DNA of 64,000 nt. Source: Salegentibacter salinarum. GTDB taxonomy: Bacteria; Bacteroidota; Bacteroidia; Flavobacteriales; Flavobacteriaceae. Location: assembly GCF_900168115.1 (NCBI RefSeq), contig NZ_FUZC01000012.1, positions 1-64,000 of the forward strand. The letters are read 5' to 3'. Shown piece by piece: positions 55,922 to 63,550 of this stretch (its first letter is position 1; each line of letters starts with the position of its first letter). The notes under the pieces are model-generated. The model worked only from the letters and a program-made list of their open reading frames with translations, was not told the DNA's origin and searched no databases. A program made the translations under genes and the position numbers.

Positions 55922-57076
55922 ATGCACAACCAACCCATTTCCCGAGGTGTATTTTCCTGGAAATCCAGTTGGGCTATTTTCTGTATATTTATAATAGCTC
56001 CCTTAACTGCCCAGGAGGAACCAGAAGTATCTGTTGGTGGAGCGCTTCGTTATAATTATAACCTCTCTTCCTGGAAAGACGGACAAAAAAAACGTGGTGG
56101 TGATTTTGGTTACGATATTTTTAGAGTAAACTTCAACGCAAAATACAAGGGCGTCTACTTAAATGCTGAATACAGGTTATACGCTGATGCTTTTGGCGGA
56201 GGCGTGATGAAACAAGGCTGGATGGGATATAAATTTAACGATATAGACGAAATTCAAATTGGCCTCACCCAGGTTCCTTTTGGTATTCAGCAGTATAATT
56301 CCCACAACTGGTTTTTCAACCTGACTTATTATATGGGACTGGAAGACGATCACGATATGGGCGTAAAATATATTCACGCAGGGGAGAAATTTGAATATCA
56401 CTTCGCTTTCTTTAAAAATTCTGAAGAATTACGCTTTGGAAGCGATACCGAATCTTCTACCAGCCGGTATTCTTATGATGTAGTTGGCAGAAACAAGGAA
56501 GTGAATCAATTTAACGGGAAATTCGTTTATAAATTTGGGGATAAAGCCGCCAATAGATTAGGAGTTTCGGCACAATACGGTGGGCTCTATAATTTAGACA
56601 CCCAAAAAACCGGAAATCACTACGGTTTAGCCGCACATTATGAAATCACACAAAATCGATGGAATTTAAAAGCCCAGGCATTAACGGCTTCCCATAATCC
56701 AATTAATGCTGAAGGAGAAAGCAGAGAAGCTCTGAGTTTTGGTGCTTATGGCGCCCCTTATGAAGTTGCTGCTGATTTCAATTTATATTCCCTGGCAATT
56801 TCCAGAAATATCCCGGTAAACCTGGGGCCCGTTTCTAATTTGGAATTCTATAACGATTTTGGTTATATGCAAAAACAGAAGAGCAGTTTTACTGATTCTT
56901 ATATGAACGTTACAGGGGTTTTGGTCACGGCCGGGCAGGTATATACTTATATAGATTACGCTGCCGGTTATAACCACTCCTGGTTAGGAGGTAATTTTGT
57001 AGACGATTTTGCAGCCGGTAATCCCGATGCAAAATGGGAAGCGAGATTCAATATCAACATAGGCTACTATTTTTAA
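55922..57076 (+). CDS. Outer-membrane porin-like protein
   Basis: A protein of 384 residues with a signal peptide (WAIFCIFIIAPLTAQ, cleavage about residue 31) and a single long beta-barrel of amphipathic strands ending in an aromatic residue (INIGYYF). It resembles phosphate-selective and general porins of Bacteroidota. There is no plug or TonB box. It lies 23 bp upstream of the BCCT transporter gene, and the three genes porin-BCCT-Usp run in one direction. It probably lets the osmolyte substrate of the BCCT carrier cross the outer membrane; this is inference from position. Confidence 0.82.
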   Translation: MHNQPISRGVFSWKSSWAIFCIFIIAPLTAQEEPEVSVGGALRYNYNLSSWKDGQKKRGGDFGYDIFRVNFNAKYKGVYLNAEYRLYADAFGGGVMKQGWMGYKFNDIDEIQIGLTQVPFGIQQYNSHNWFFNLTYYMGLEDDHDMGVKYIHAGEKFEYHFAFFKNSEELRFGSDTESSTSRYSYDVVGRNKEVNQFNGKFVYKFGDKAANRLGVSAQYGGLYNLDTQKTGNHYGLAAHYEITQNRWNLKAQALTASHNPINAEGESREALSFGAYGAPYEVAADFNLYSLAISRNIPVNLGPVSNLEFYNDFGYMQKQKSSFTDSYMNVTGVLVTAGQVYTYIDYAAGYNHSWLGGNFVDDFAAGNPDAKWEARFNINIGYYF

Positions 57077-57099
57077 TTTAATTTCTGAAAACCACTTAT

Positions 57100-58725
57100 A
57101 TGGCAAAGAAAGTTACCAGAAGCGATGAGAAAAAGTCAATTTTTGGATTAGAGGTAAACGGTCCCGTTTTCTTTATTTCGTCTTTTATCATTATTATCAG
57201 TATCGCCCTTACCCTCATTTTTGAGAAACAGGCAGAAACTATTTTTGCAGATATTCAAACCGCGGTTGCCAATAATGCCGACTGGTTTTTTATCATGTGT
57301 GTGAATATCTTCCTGGTATTCCTGGTCTATCTTGCCCTGGGGCAGTTTGGAAATATGCGTATAGGAGGACACAATGCAAAGCCGGAGTTTAAAAGGCTCT
57401 CCTGGTTCGCAATGCTTTTTAGTGCTGGAATGGGAATTGGACTATTATTCTTCAGTGTAGGCGAACCTGTGATGCACTTTACAGCTCCTCCAACCGGGGA
57501 ACCCGGAACTGCAGCGGCAGCCCAGGAAGCTATGAATTTTACATTTTTACACTGGGGTTTTCACGCATGGGGCGTTTATGCATTGGTGGGACTGGCGCTT
57601 GCTTATTTTACTTACACGCGCGGATTACCACTAACTATAAGATCTATTTTTTATCCTTTTCTCGGCGATAAAATCTACGGAAAAATTGGTGATGCTATAG
57701 ATATTTTTGCGGTTTTAGCTACTTTATTCGGGCTAGCTACGTCGCTGGGATTTGGAGTTCAACAGATTGCTTCGGGTTTAGATCACGTTTTTAATGTACC
57801 CAGCGGTATCACCACCCAGGTTTTATTAATTGCGGGAATTACGCTTATTGCTACAATTTCAGTAGTTCTTGGGGTAGATAAAGGAGTTAAGTTCCTTAGT
57901 GAATGGAATATGAGGGTTGCTTTACTTCTGCTTGGCCTCGCTGTAATTCTTGGCCCTACCGTGTTCATTTTTAGATCCTTTGTTGAAAATACGGGAAGTT
58001 ATTTATTCAATTTTATTGAAATTTCTACCTGGAGTGAAACTTTTACCAATAGCTCCTGGCAAAACGACTGGACAGTATTTTACTGGGGCTGGTGGATTGG
58101 CTGGTCGCCATTTGTAGGAATGTTTATCGCCCGTATTTCTAAAGGAAGAACTATCAGGGAATTTGTTTTAGGTGTTTTATTAGTACCTTCCTTAGTTACT
58201 TTCTTCTGGCTTTCGGCCTTTGGTAGCGTCTCAATCCAGGAAGCGTTGGGTGGTGATATGAGTATAGTGGACGCTGTGAATGATGATATTGCCACTGCCC
58301 TTTTTGTTTTCTTTGAAGACTATCCGCTTTCAATGGTAATAAATGTTGTAGCAGTAATTCTAATTGCCGGATTCTTTGTTACCTCATCAGATTCTGGGTC
58401 TTTGGTAATTGATAGTTTAACTTCGGGAGGAAAAATTGACGCACCTAAAGGTCAGCGAATTTTCTGGGCGGTAACCGAAGGAACTGTAGCGGCGGTATTA
58501 TTAATTGGCGGCGGCCTTCAGGCACTCCAGACCGCAACCATTGTTACGGGATTGCCCTTTGCGGTCATTTTACTAATTATGTGCTACTCGCTCTACAAAG
58601 GTTTAAAAGAAGACCTGGTAGAAATGCAGGATAAAAAAGAACAACAAGAGATGGAAAATTATGAGGATATCGTGAATGATATTGTTAAGAAAAGAAACCT
58701 CGGCAAAAATAATAACCAAAATTAA
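57100..58725 (+). CDS. BCCT-family transporter (betaine/choline/carnitine type)
   Basis: Secondary transporter of 541 residues with twelve helices for trimethylammonium compounds. It has the aromatic signature WTVFYWGWWIGWSPFVGMF (about 324-342) and the GMGIGLLFFSVGEP segment (about 107-120) that holds glycines of the substrate path. Members use sodium or proton gradients for glycine betaine, choline, carnitine or DMSP. The charged N- and C-terminal extensions could sense osmotic stress as in BetP, though the C-terminal tail (about 505-541) is short. It is the second gene of a porin-BCCT-Usp unit. Confidence 0.94.
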   Translation: MAKKVTRSDEKKSIFGLEVNGPVFFISSFIIIISIALTLIFEKQAETIFADIQTAVANNADWFFIMCVNIFLVFLVYLALGQFGNMRIGGHNAKPEFKRLSWFAMLFSAGMGIGLLFFSVGEPVMHFTAPPTGEPGTAAAAQEAMNFTFLHWGFHAWGVYALVGLALAYFTYTRGLPLTIRSIFYPFLGDKIYGKIGDAIDIFAVLATLFGLATSLGFGVQQIASGLDHVFNVPSGITTQVLLIAGITLIATISVVLGVDKGVKFLSEWNMRVALLLLGLAVILGPTVFIFRSFVENTGSYLFNFIEISTWSETFTNSSWQNDWTVFYWGWWIGWSPFVGMFIARISKGRTIREFVLGVLLVPSLVTFFWLSAFGSVSIQEALGGDMSIVDAVNDDIATALFVFFEDYPLSMVINVVAVILIAGFFVTSSDSGSLVIDSLTSGGKIDAPKGQRIFWAVTEGTVAAVLLIGGGLQALQTATIVTGLPFAVILLIMCYSLYKGLKEDLVEMQDKKEQQEMENYEDIVNDIVKKRNLGKNNNQN

Positions 58726-58737
58726 AAAACAGGCATT

Positions 58738-59595
58738 ATGGAAAAATTCACCAACATTCTGGTTGCCTTAGACCTTTCAGACATTGATAATTCAGTAATA
58801 AAATATGCTTCTTTCTTATCAGAGACGCTAAAGATTCATAAGGTATATTTTGTACATAATATTAAGAAATACGAGATTTCTTCGCTTTTTGATGAACAAA
58901 TGAAAGATGTAAATCTGGATGAAATTATTGGCGACGAACTCAATGAAAAAGTAGAAACCCATTTTAATAGCAAAGCCGAATGGGAAGTTCTTATTTCTGA
59001 AGATCCTTATACCGAATCCTTAATAAACTATATTGCCAACAAATATTACATAGACCTTGTAGTTGTTGGAAATAAGAATAGAAAAAAAGGTACCGGGATT
59101 GTGAGCAACAAATTGCTACGCCTTTTAAAATGTGATATTTTGTCTATTCCACGTGATTTTCATCCCGAAATAAAAACAATTTGGGCAGGAACCGATTTTT
59201 CCCGCGAATCAAGGAAAATATTTAATATCGCACAGATGCTTCAGGAAGCTACTTCGGCTCCTGTAACTGCGGCCCACGTTTACTCGGTGCCAGTGCAGTT
59301 TTCTCCCTATGTTACCATAGAAGCGATGGCCCCGAAAATTGAAAAACACGTTAGGGAAAAAGGAGATAAATTCCTTAGTAAATTAGATTACCAGGGCGAA
59401 GTGACTCCTTTAATTATTCCCGGCCGGGACGCCAGTGTAGCCAGCAATTTACTGGAGTGCGCAAAGAAAAATAAAGTTGATATTTTAATTGTGGCCGATA
59501 AAGGGGCCAATAATATTTCAAGTCTTTTAGTTGGAAGTGTAACCGAAGAATTATTTGGAAAAAATCCTGAGGTACCTTTGTGGATTTCTAAATAG
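58738..59595 (+). CDS. Tandem universal stress protein
   Basis: A cytoplasmic protein of 285 residues with two Usp domains (about 1-140 and 145-285). Each opens with a strand and an aspartate (ILVALDLSDIDNS; IWAGTDFSRESRK). The nucleotide loop is seen as VVGNKNRKKGTG in the first half and as VADKGANNISSLLVGSVTE in the second, where the ATP-binding glycines are only partly kept. It lies 12 bp after the BCCT gene, and Usp proteins next to transporters can regulate them. The function is inferred. Confidence 0.9.
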   Translation: MEKFTNILVALDLSDIDNSVIKYASFLSETLKIHKVYFVHNIKKYEISSLFDEQMKDVNLDEIIGDELNEKVETHFNSKAEWEVLISEDPYTESLINYIANKYYIDLVVVGNKNRKKGTGIVSNKLLRLLKCDILSIPRDFHPEIKTIWAGTDFSRESRKIFNIAQMLQEATSAPVTAAHVYSVPVQFSPYVTIEAMAPKIEKHVREKGDKFLSKLDYQGEVTPLIIPGRDASVASNLLECAKKNKVDILIVADKGANNISSLLVGSVTEELFGKNPEVPLWISK

Positions 59596-59636
59596 TAAAG
59601 AAATCAACCAAACCCGAAGGCATACTAAAGTTGTGG

Positions 59637-59727
59637 TCTACTCATCCTGAACTTGTGGTCACGTCATCTTGAACTCGTTTGAGGATCTAACATTTTGAAA
59701 ATTAGATTTTATTAAAGGTTGACGTTT
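59637..59727. repeat. REP-like intergenic repeat, family A copy 4
   Basis: It contains CTCATCCTGAACTTGTGGTCACGTCATCTTGAACTCGTTTGAGGATCTAACATTTTGA and a terminal TTGACG. Its opening is duplicated (ATCCTGAACT, then ATCTTGAACT), suggesting two partial insertions or a tandem event. Confidence 0.6.
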
Positions 59728-59751
59728 TTAATCCAATTTCTAAGATTTCTC

Positions 59752-60588
59752 CTATTTAAAATCCACTTCCACCCAAACCGGAAGATGGTCTGATGGATAT
59801 TTTAAATCTTTTGAATCGCTTAAAACGGCATATTTTTTAACTTCAATATTATCTGAGGTGAAAATATAATCAATTCTTCGGGTTACCGGTTCCTCAAAAT
59901 TATAGCCATTGTAAGTACCGTCGGGACCAAAATCGAGTTTACTGACCGCTTTAGAATCATTCAGTTGTTGCATTAAAAACTGAATTCCGCTTGTATCGGG
60001 TTCTAAATTCAGATCGCCCATTAAAATCACCGGTAGATTTTCTTTATTTACTGCTGAAATTTTTTCCCAGATAAGTTTCGCACTGTTCTCCCTGGCTTTT
60101 TCTCCTACGTGGTCAAAATGCGTATTAAAAACCCAGAATATTTTTCCTGATTTTTTCTCTTTGAATTTCGAATAGGTACAAACCCGCTCCATTGCCGCAT
60201 CCCATCCAACCGAAATTTCATTTGGTGTTTCTGAAAGCCAGAAAGTATCATTTTCCAGAACTTCAAATTCTTCTGAATCATAAAAAATCGCACTGAATTC
60301 TCCTGCTTCTTTCCCGTCATCCCGCCCTACTCCAACGTATTTATAATTTTTCATTTCAGACCCAAAATGCTTTAATTGATTTACTAAAGCTTCCTGAACT
60401 CCAAAAATACCCGGCTCATAAAATTTAATTTGTTTGGTTATATGATCTTTACGCTTAGACCAGGAATTCTCACCATCATTTTCATTAGCGTATTTAATAT
60501 TGTAACTCATTAGTTCTACTTCCTGGCTGGAAAGTGTAGTCCCGGTAAATATAAAAAGTAGGCAGGCAAAGAAAATTCGGATTATCAT
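59752..60588 (-). CDS. Exported endonuclease/exonuclease/phosphatase-family hydrolase
   Basis: A metal-dependent phosphoesterase of 278 residues. It has a signal peptide (IFFACLLFIFTGTTLSSQ) and the full set of family motifs: SYNIKYAN, GVQEAL, NTHFDHVG, LMGDLNLEP, RIDYIFTS and PSDHLPVWVE. The frame continues upstream to 60750, but those residues are a lysine- and isoleucine-rich translation of AT-rich DNA and run over the promoter of the divergent gene, so the ATG at 60588 is used. It could cleave nucleic acids, sphingomyelin or inositol phosphates; the substrate is not readable. Confidence 0.88.
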   Translation of the reverse strand: MIIRIFFACLLFIFTGTTLSSQEVELMSYNIKYANENDGENSWSKRKDHITKQIKFYEPGIFGVQEALVNQLKHFGSEMKNYKYVGVGRDDGKEAGEFSAIFYDSEEFEVLENDTFWLSETPNEISVGWDAAMERVCTYSKFKEKKSGKIFWVFNTHFDHVGEKARENSAKLIWEKISAVNKENLPVILMGDLNLEPDTSGIQFLMQQLNDSKAVSKLDFGPDGTYNGYNFEEPVTRRIDYIFTSDNIEVKKYAVLSDSKDLKYPSDHLPVWVEVDFK

Positions 60589-60683
60589 AATTCTGATTTT
60601 GGATAAAGTTCGGAAAAAAATTAAAAAAACAAGACGATTTAATATTTTGATAATTTTTAGATAATAATTAAAGTTTTTTATTT

Positions 60684-60702
60684 TACTTTGTTTTTCAAAG
60701 TA
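60684..60702. promoter_or_regulatory. Winged-helix operator dyad 1: TACTTTG-N5-CAAAGTA
   Basis: Perfect 7-bp arms with TTTTT between them, ending 7 bp before the ATG at 60710. The left arm overlaps a TTACTTTG promoter-like box. A second copy with the same arms lies at 61667-61685. Confidence 0.7.
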
Positions 60703-60709
60703 CTTTATA

Positions 60710-61339
60710 ATGGAAAACGAAAAGTATCTCAAAGATATAAGCGACATCAAACATTTGATGAGCCGCTCCTCGCGTTTTATTTCCCTAAGCGGGCTCGCCG
60801 GGGTCTTTGCGGGATGTTATGCTATTCTGGGAACCGTAGTCGCAGAAATTTTACTGGCGGAGCATAATTCTGCTATAGCTTCCCTGCGTTTGAGTTCAAT
60901 AAACGCGGAAATATTGATGCGGTTATTTTTGGTTGCTATTGCAGTTCTTGTTCTTGCTATTGTAACCGCAGTATTTCTAACCACCAGAAAAGCTAAAAAA
61001 ACAGGCGAAAAAACCTGGGATAGCACCAGTAAACGATTGCTCATCAATTTCTTTGCACCTCTCACTGCAGGTGGCATATTTTGCCTCGTGCTATTACAGT
61101 ATGGCCTTATCGGACTTATAGCACCTTGTATGCTTATTTTTTACGGTCTTGCCCTTATTCACGCCAGTAAATATACCTTTGGCGATCTAAGAAGTTTAGG
61201 ATATTCAAATTTGATCCTGGGCCTTATTGCTACCCAGTTCTTAAGTTATGGATTATATTTCTGGGCAATTGGTTTCGGACTTTTTCATATTGTCTATGGA
61301 ATCTGGATGTACAATAAGTATGACAGAAGAAACGCTTAA
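60710..61339 (+). CDS. Multi-pass membrane protein paired with a winged-helix regulator
   Basis: A protein of 209 residues. A soluble N-terminal helix (LKDISDIKHLMSRSSRFISL) is followed by about six membrane helices in the rest (28-48, 70-90, 113-130, 132-150, 160-178, 183-200). It has no recognised enzymatic motif. Its stop overlaps the ATG of the winged-helix gene by one base (TAATG), so both are made together, and the pair sits behind a palindromic operator. A sensor or anti-regulator role for the membrane protein is inferred only from this coupling. Confidence 0.75.
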   Translation: MENEKYLKDISDIKHLMSRSSRFISLSGLAGVFAGCYAILGTVVAEILLAEHNSAIASLRLSSINAEILMRLFLVAIAVLVLAIVTAVFLTTRKAKKTGEKTWDSTSKRLLINFFAPLTAGGIFCLVLLQYGLIGLIAPCMLIFYGLALIHASKYTFGDLRSLGYSNLILGLIATQFLSYGLYFWAIGFGLFHIVYGIWMYNKYDRRNA

Positions 61340-61647
61340 TGAAGAATATTATAATTAATATAAATAAAGCTTTTGACCACCGGGTACGCCTGGGAATAAT
61401 GAGTGTTTTAATGGTTAATGAGTATGCCGATTTCACCAGTTTAAAAGAACTTTTGGGAGTTACCGATGGTAATATTGCGAGCCACATTAAAGCTCTTGAG
61501 AAAAAAGGTTATGTAACAGTTGAAAAATCTTTTATAGACCGGAAACCCAATACCCGCTACAGTGCAACCAAAACCGGCCGGAAAGATTTTCAGAAACATA
61601 TAGACGCCATTGAAAGCTTATTGAATCAAAAGAATCAAAAACTGTAA
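61339..61647 (+). CDS. Winged-helix DNA-binding regulator (MarR/PadR-like)
   Basis: A transcription factor of 102 residues built almost entirely of one winged helix: DHRVRLGIMSVLMVNEYADFT (helix 1), SLKELLGVTDGNIASHIKALEKKGYV (helix-turn-helix) and IDRKPNTRYSATKTGRKDF (wing and closing helix). It matches the small HTH_27-type family that acts as a dimer on short palindromes. Coupled by a one-base overlap to the preceding membrane protein gene. Autoregulation through the TACTTTG-N5-CAAAGTA dyads is the natural inference. Confidence 0.88.
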   Translation: MKNIIININKAFDHRVRLGIMSVLMVNEYADFTSLKELLGVTDGNIASHIKALEKKGYVTVEKSFIDRKPNTRYSATKTGRKDFQKHIDAIESLLNQKNQKL

Positions 61648-61666
61648 TCTTATTTTTTTATCATTT

Positions 61667-61685
61667 TACTTTGATATTCAAAGTA
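61667..61685. promoter_or_regulatory. Winged-helix operator dyad 2: TACTTTG-N5-CAAAGTA
   Basis: Same arms as 60684-60702, here with ATATT between them, so that the core TACTTTGATATTCAAAGTA is an 8-bp-arm palindrome. It lies 35 bp before the small membrane protein gene at 61721. The preceding ATTTTACTTTG context is also shared with dyad 1. Confidence 0.7.
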
Positions 61686-61720
61686 CTTAAAAAAACTATT
61701 AAGCATTTAAATTCATCATT

Positions 61721-62005
61721 ATGAAAACTAACAGACTTTTAATTATTGTACTTATCGTGGGTGCACTTTTATTAATTCCCTTCATCGCGATGCAGTTTAC
61801 CAACGAAGTGGTTTGGACTGCTTCAGATTTTATTATTATGGGAATCTTACTCCTGGTTACCGGGTTGGGAATTGATCTAGTTCTAAGAAAATTTTCAAGC
61901 ACTAGAAACCGACTTATAATCGGCGGAATCATTCTTGCAGTATTTTTTGTAATCTGGGCAGAACTGGCCGTAGGAATTTTTGGAAGTCCGTTTGCCGGAA
62001 GTTAA
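61721..62005 (+). CDS. Small three-helix membrane protein
   Basis: A protein of 94 residues with three membrane helices (about 6-26, 36-55, 65-88) and conserved-looking basic residues between the second and third (LRKFSSTRNR). The function is unknown. It is the first gene after operator dyad 2 and is followed on the same strand by three more genes with gaps of 23-53 bp, so it probably opens an operon controlled by the winged-helix protein. Confidence 0.7.
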   Translation: MKTNRLLIIVLIVGALLLIPFIAMQFTNEVVWTASDFIIMGILLLVTGLGIDLVLRKFSSTRNRLIIGGIILAVFFVIWAELAVGIFGSPFAGS

Positions 62006-62058
62006 TATACAAGGTATTAAATCATTAGAAACTTATTTAACTTCTAAAATTAAACTTT

Positions 62059-62328
62059 ATGATGGCCAGGTTATTTTTATCAAATTTTGTGAGCTGCGTA
62101 TTAACCGCTATTTTTCTGTTACTGGGTGTAATGAATTTTATCCTGGTACATCCGGTGCCGGGGATATTTTATATTCTGTTTGCCTGTATTTTTACGCCCC
62201 CTTTTAATACCCTGCTCAACCATAAAACAGGATGGGTTATTCCCCTCTGGATTAAAATTATTCTCGGTTTGGTTATTCTTTGGGGCACATTAGCGGTTGG
62301 AGACCTCGCAGAAATATATGGTTTGTAG
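62059..62328 (+). CDS. Small membrane protein
   Basis: A protein of 89 residues with about three helices (10-28, 31-48, 65-82); the middle segment reads PGIFYILFACIFTPPFN. Acidic residues follow the last helix (VGDLAEIYGL). No family is recognised. It lies 53 bp after the previous small gene and 23 bp before the MpaB-like gene. Confidence 0.65.
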   Translation: MMARLFLSNFVSCVLTAIFLLLGVMNFILVHPVPGIFYILFACIFTPPFNTLLNHKTGWVIPLWIKIILGLVILWGTLAVGDLAEIYGL

Positions 62329-62351
62329 ACTGAAAAATTAATAAGACAACA

Positions 62352-63116
62352 ATGAAATATTTTGTAGATGAAAATTCGATAGTAAGGGAGATCTGGGGAA
62401 AGGGAGATACTATTCTTTTTATTTTCGCCGGGGCCTCGGCTGAGTTTGCCCTTAATAAAGCCGTAGACTGGCTCTATTTTACTGGAAGATTACCCAAAGA
62501 TCCGTTAGGAAGGCTTTTTTCCACGGTTTCTTATGCCCGTGAAATAGTTTTTGCTGAAAAACACGCTGCGCTAAAGGCAATAGATCGTATCAATTCCATA
62601 CACGCTTCAGTTGAAGCTGAACGCGAAAAGAGTATTCCGGATTGGGCTTACCGCGATGTACTTTTTATGCTTATAGATTATTCCATCAGGTCTTTTGAAA
62701 TCCTGGAACGCAAACTGAAGCTTTCTGAAAAGACAGAAGTTTTTTACGTTTTCTGGCGGGTTGGAAAACGAATGAATTTAAAAGGTCTACCTGAGAATTT
62801 TGAAGAATTTGAAGCAATGCGGCAAAGTCATTTGGAAGAAGATTTAATATATGGAGCATATACTAAAAATCTTTACAAGCAATATCGCAAACATCTTGGA
62901 CTTGTTCGTTACCGACTTTTACTGGAAACGCAAAGCCTTATCACTCCTCTTCGTGTTCGCCGGTATTTAAACCTGAGAAATTTTTCATTTTTAAAACCGG
63001 TACTCCCCGCCTATAAAATTAGTAGAAGTATAAAATTAGACGGACTTCTAAAATCGTTAATTCTGCCATCGGAATATAAAGCAGAGATCAAATCGCTGGA
63101 TATGAAAAGTGCCTAA
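62352..63116 (+). CDS. MpaB-like oxygenase (DUF2236 family)
   Basis: A protein of 254 residues, mostly helical, cytoplasmic. The opening IVREIWGKGDTILFIFAGASAE and AREIVFAEKHAALKAI match the MpaB/DUF2236 family, which includes the haem-containing rubber oxygenase Lcp and mycophenolic-acid MpaB. Candidate haem or metal ligands are the histidines at about 74 and 85, but I cannot assign them from this sequence alone. It lies in the run of genes behind operator dyad 2. The substrate is unknown; lipid or isoprenoid cleavage would be a guess. Confidence 0.75.
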   Translation: MKYFVDENSIVREIWGKGDTILFIFAGASAEFALNKAVDWLYFTGRLPKDPLGRLFSTVSYAREIVFAEKHAALKAIDRINSIHASVEAEREKSIPDWAYRDVLFMLIDYSIRSFEILERKLKLSEKTEVFYVFWRVGKRMNLKGLPENFEEFEAMRQSHLEEDLIYGAYTKNLYKQYRKHLGLVRYRLLLETQSLITPLRVRRYLNLRNFSFLKPVLPAYKISRSIKLDGLLKSLILPSEYKAEIKSLDMKSA

Positions 63117-63151
63117 AGATATATCTAAAACACCCGAAATAATCTGCGAAA

Positions 63152-63550
63152 ATGAAAGCATTAAAAAGAGATTCCAGGAAAAATTATCTCGCCGGGTTTT
63201 TATTCCTTTTAATTATTGAAATCCTTATCGCGTTTTATGTAAAAGATGATTTTATAAGGCCTTATCTCGGTGACTTTTTGGTGGTAATCCTACTCTATTG
63301 TTTTGCAATGGGAATTAGCAGGATTTCCATTATAAAAGGCTTGTTTAGTGTACTAATATTTTCATTTGCAGTTGAATTTTTTCAGCTTATAAATATTGTA
63401 AAAGTACTTCAATACCAACCCCCAGAAATTGTCATAATTATGCTGGGCAGTAGCTTTTCCGTTTGGGATCTTGTTGCCTACCTCCTTGGCATTTTATGCT
63501 GTTCTCTGGTAGAATATCTTAGAAACAGAATCTATTCCCTCTCTACATAA
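63152..63550 (+). CDS. DUF2809 membrane protein
   Basis: A small membrane protein of 132 residues with four helices (about 10-28, 38-55, 60-78, 100-124), matching the DUF2809 family (FAVEFFQLINIVKVLQYQPP). The function is unknown. It is the last gene of the block beginning at 61721. Its 3' end overlaps the end of the convergent oxidoreductase gene by 19 bp. Confidence 0.8.
   Translation: MKALKRDSRKNYLAGFLFLLIIEILIAFYVKDDFIRPYLGDFLVVILLYCFAMGISRISIIKGLFSVLIFSFAVEFFQLINIVKVLQYQPPEIVIIMLGSSFSVWDLVAYLLGILCCSLVEYLRNRIYSLST

Noticed and set aside
60589-60750. N-terminal extension of the endonuclease-family gene
   Set aside because: The extra 54 residues are lysine/isoleucine/phenylalanine-rich AT-run translation, would overlap the divergent gene and its operator, and would precede a normal signal peptide.
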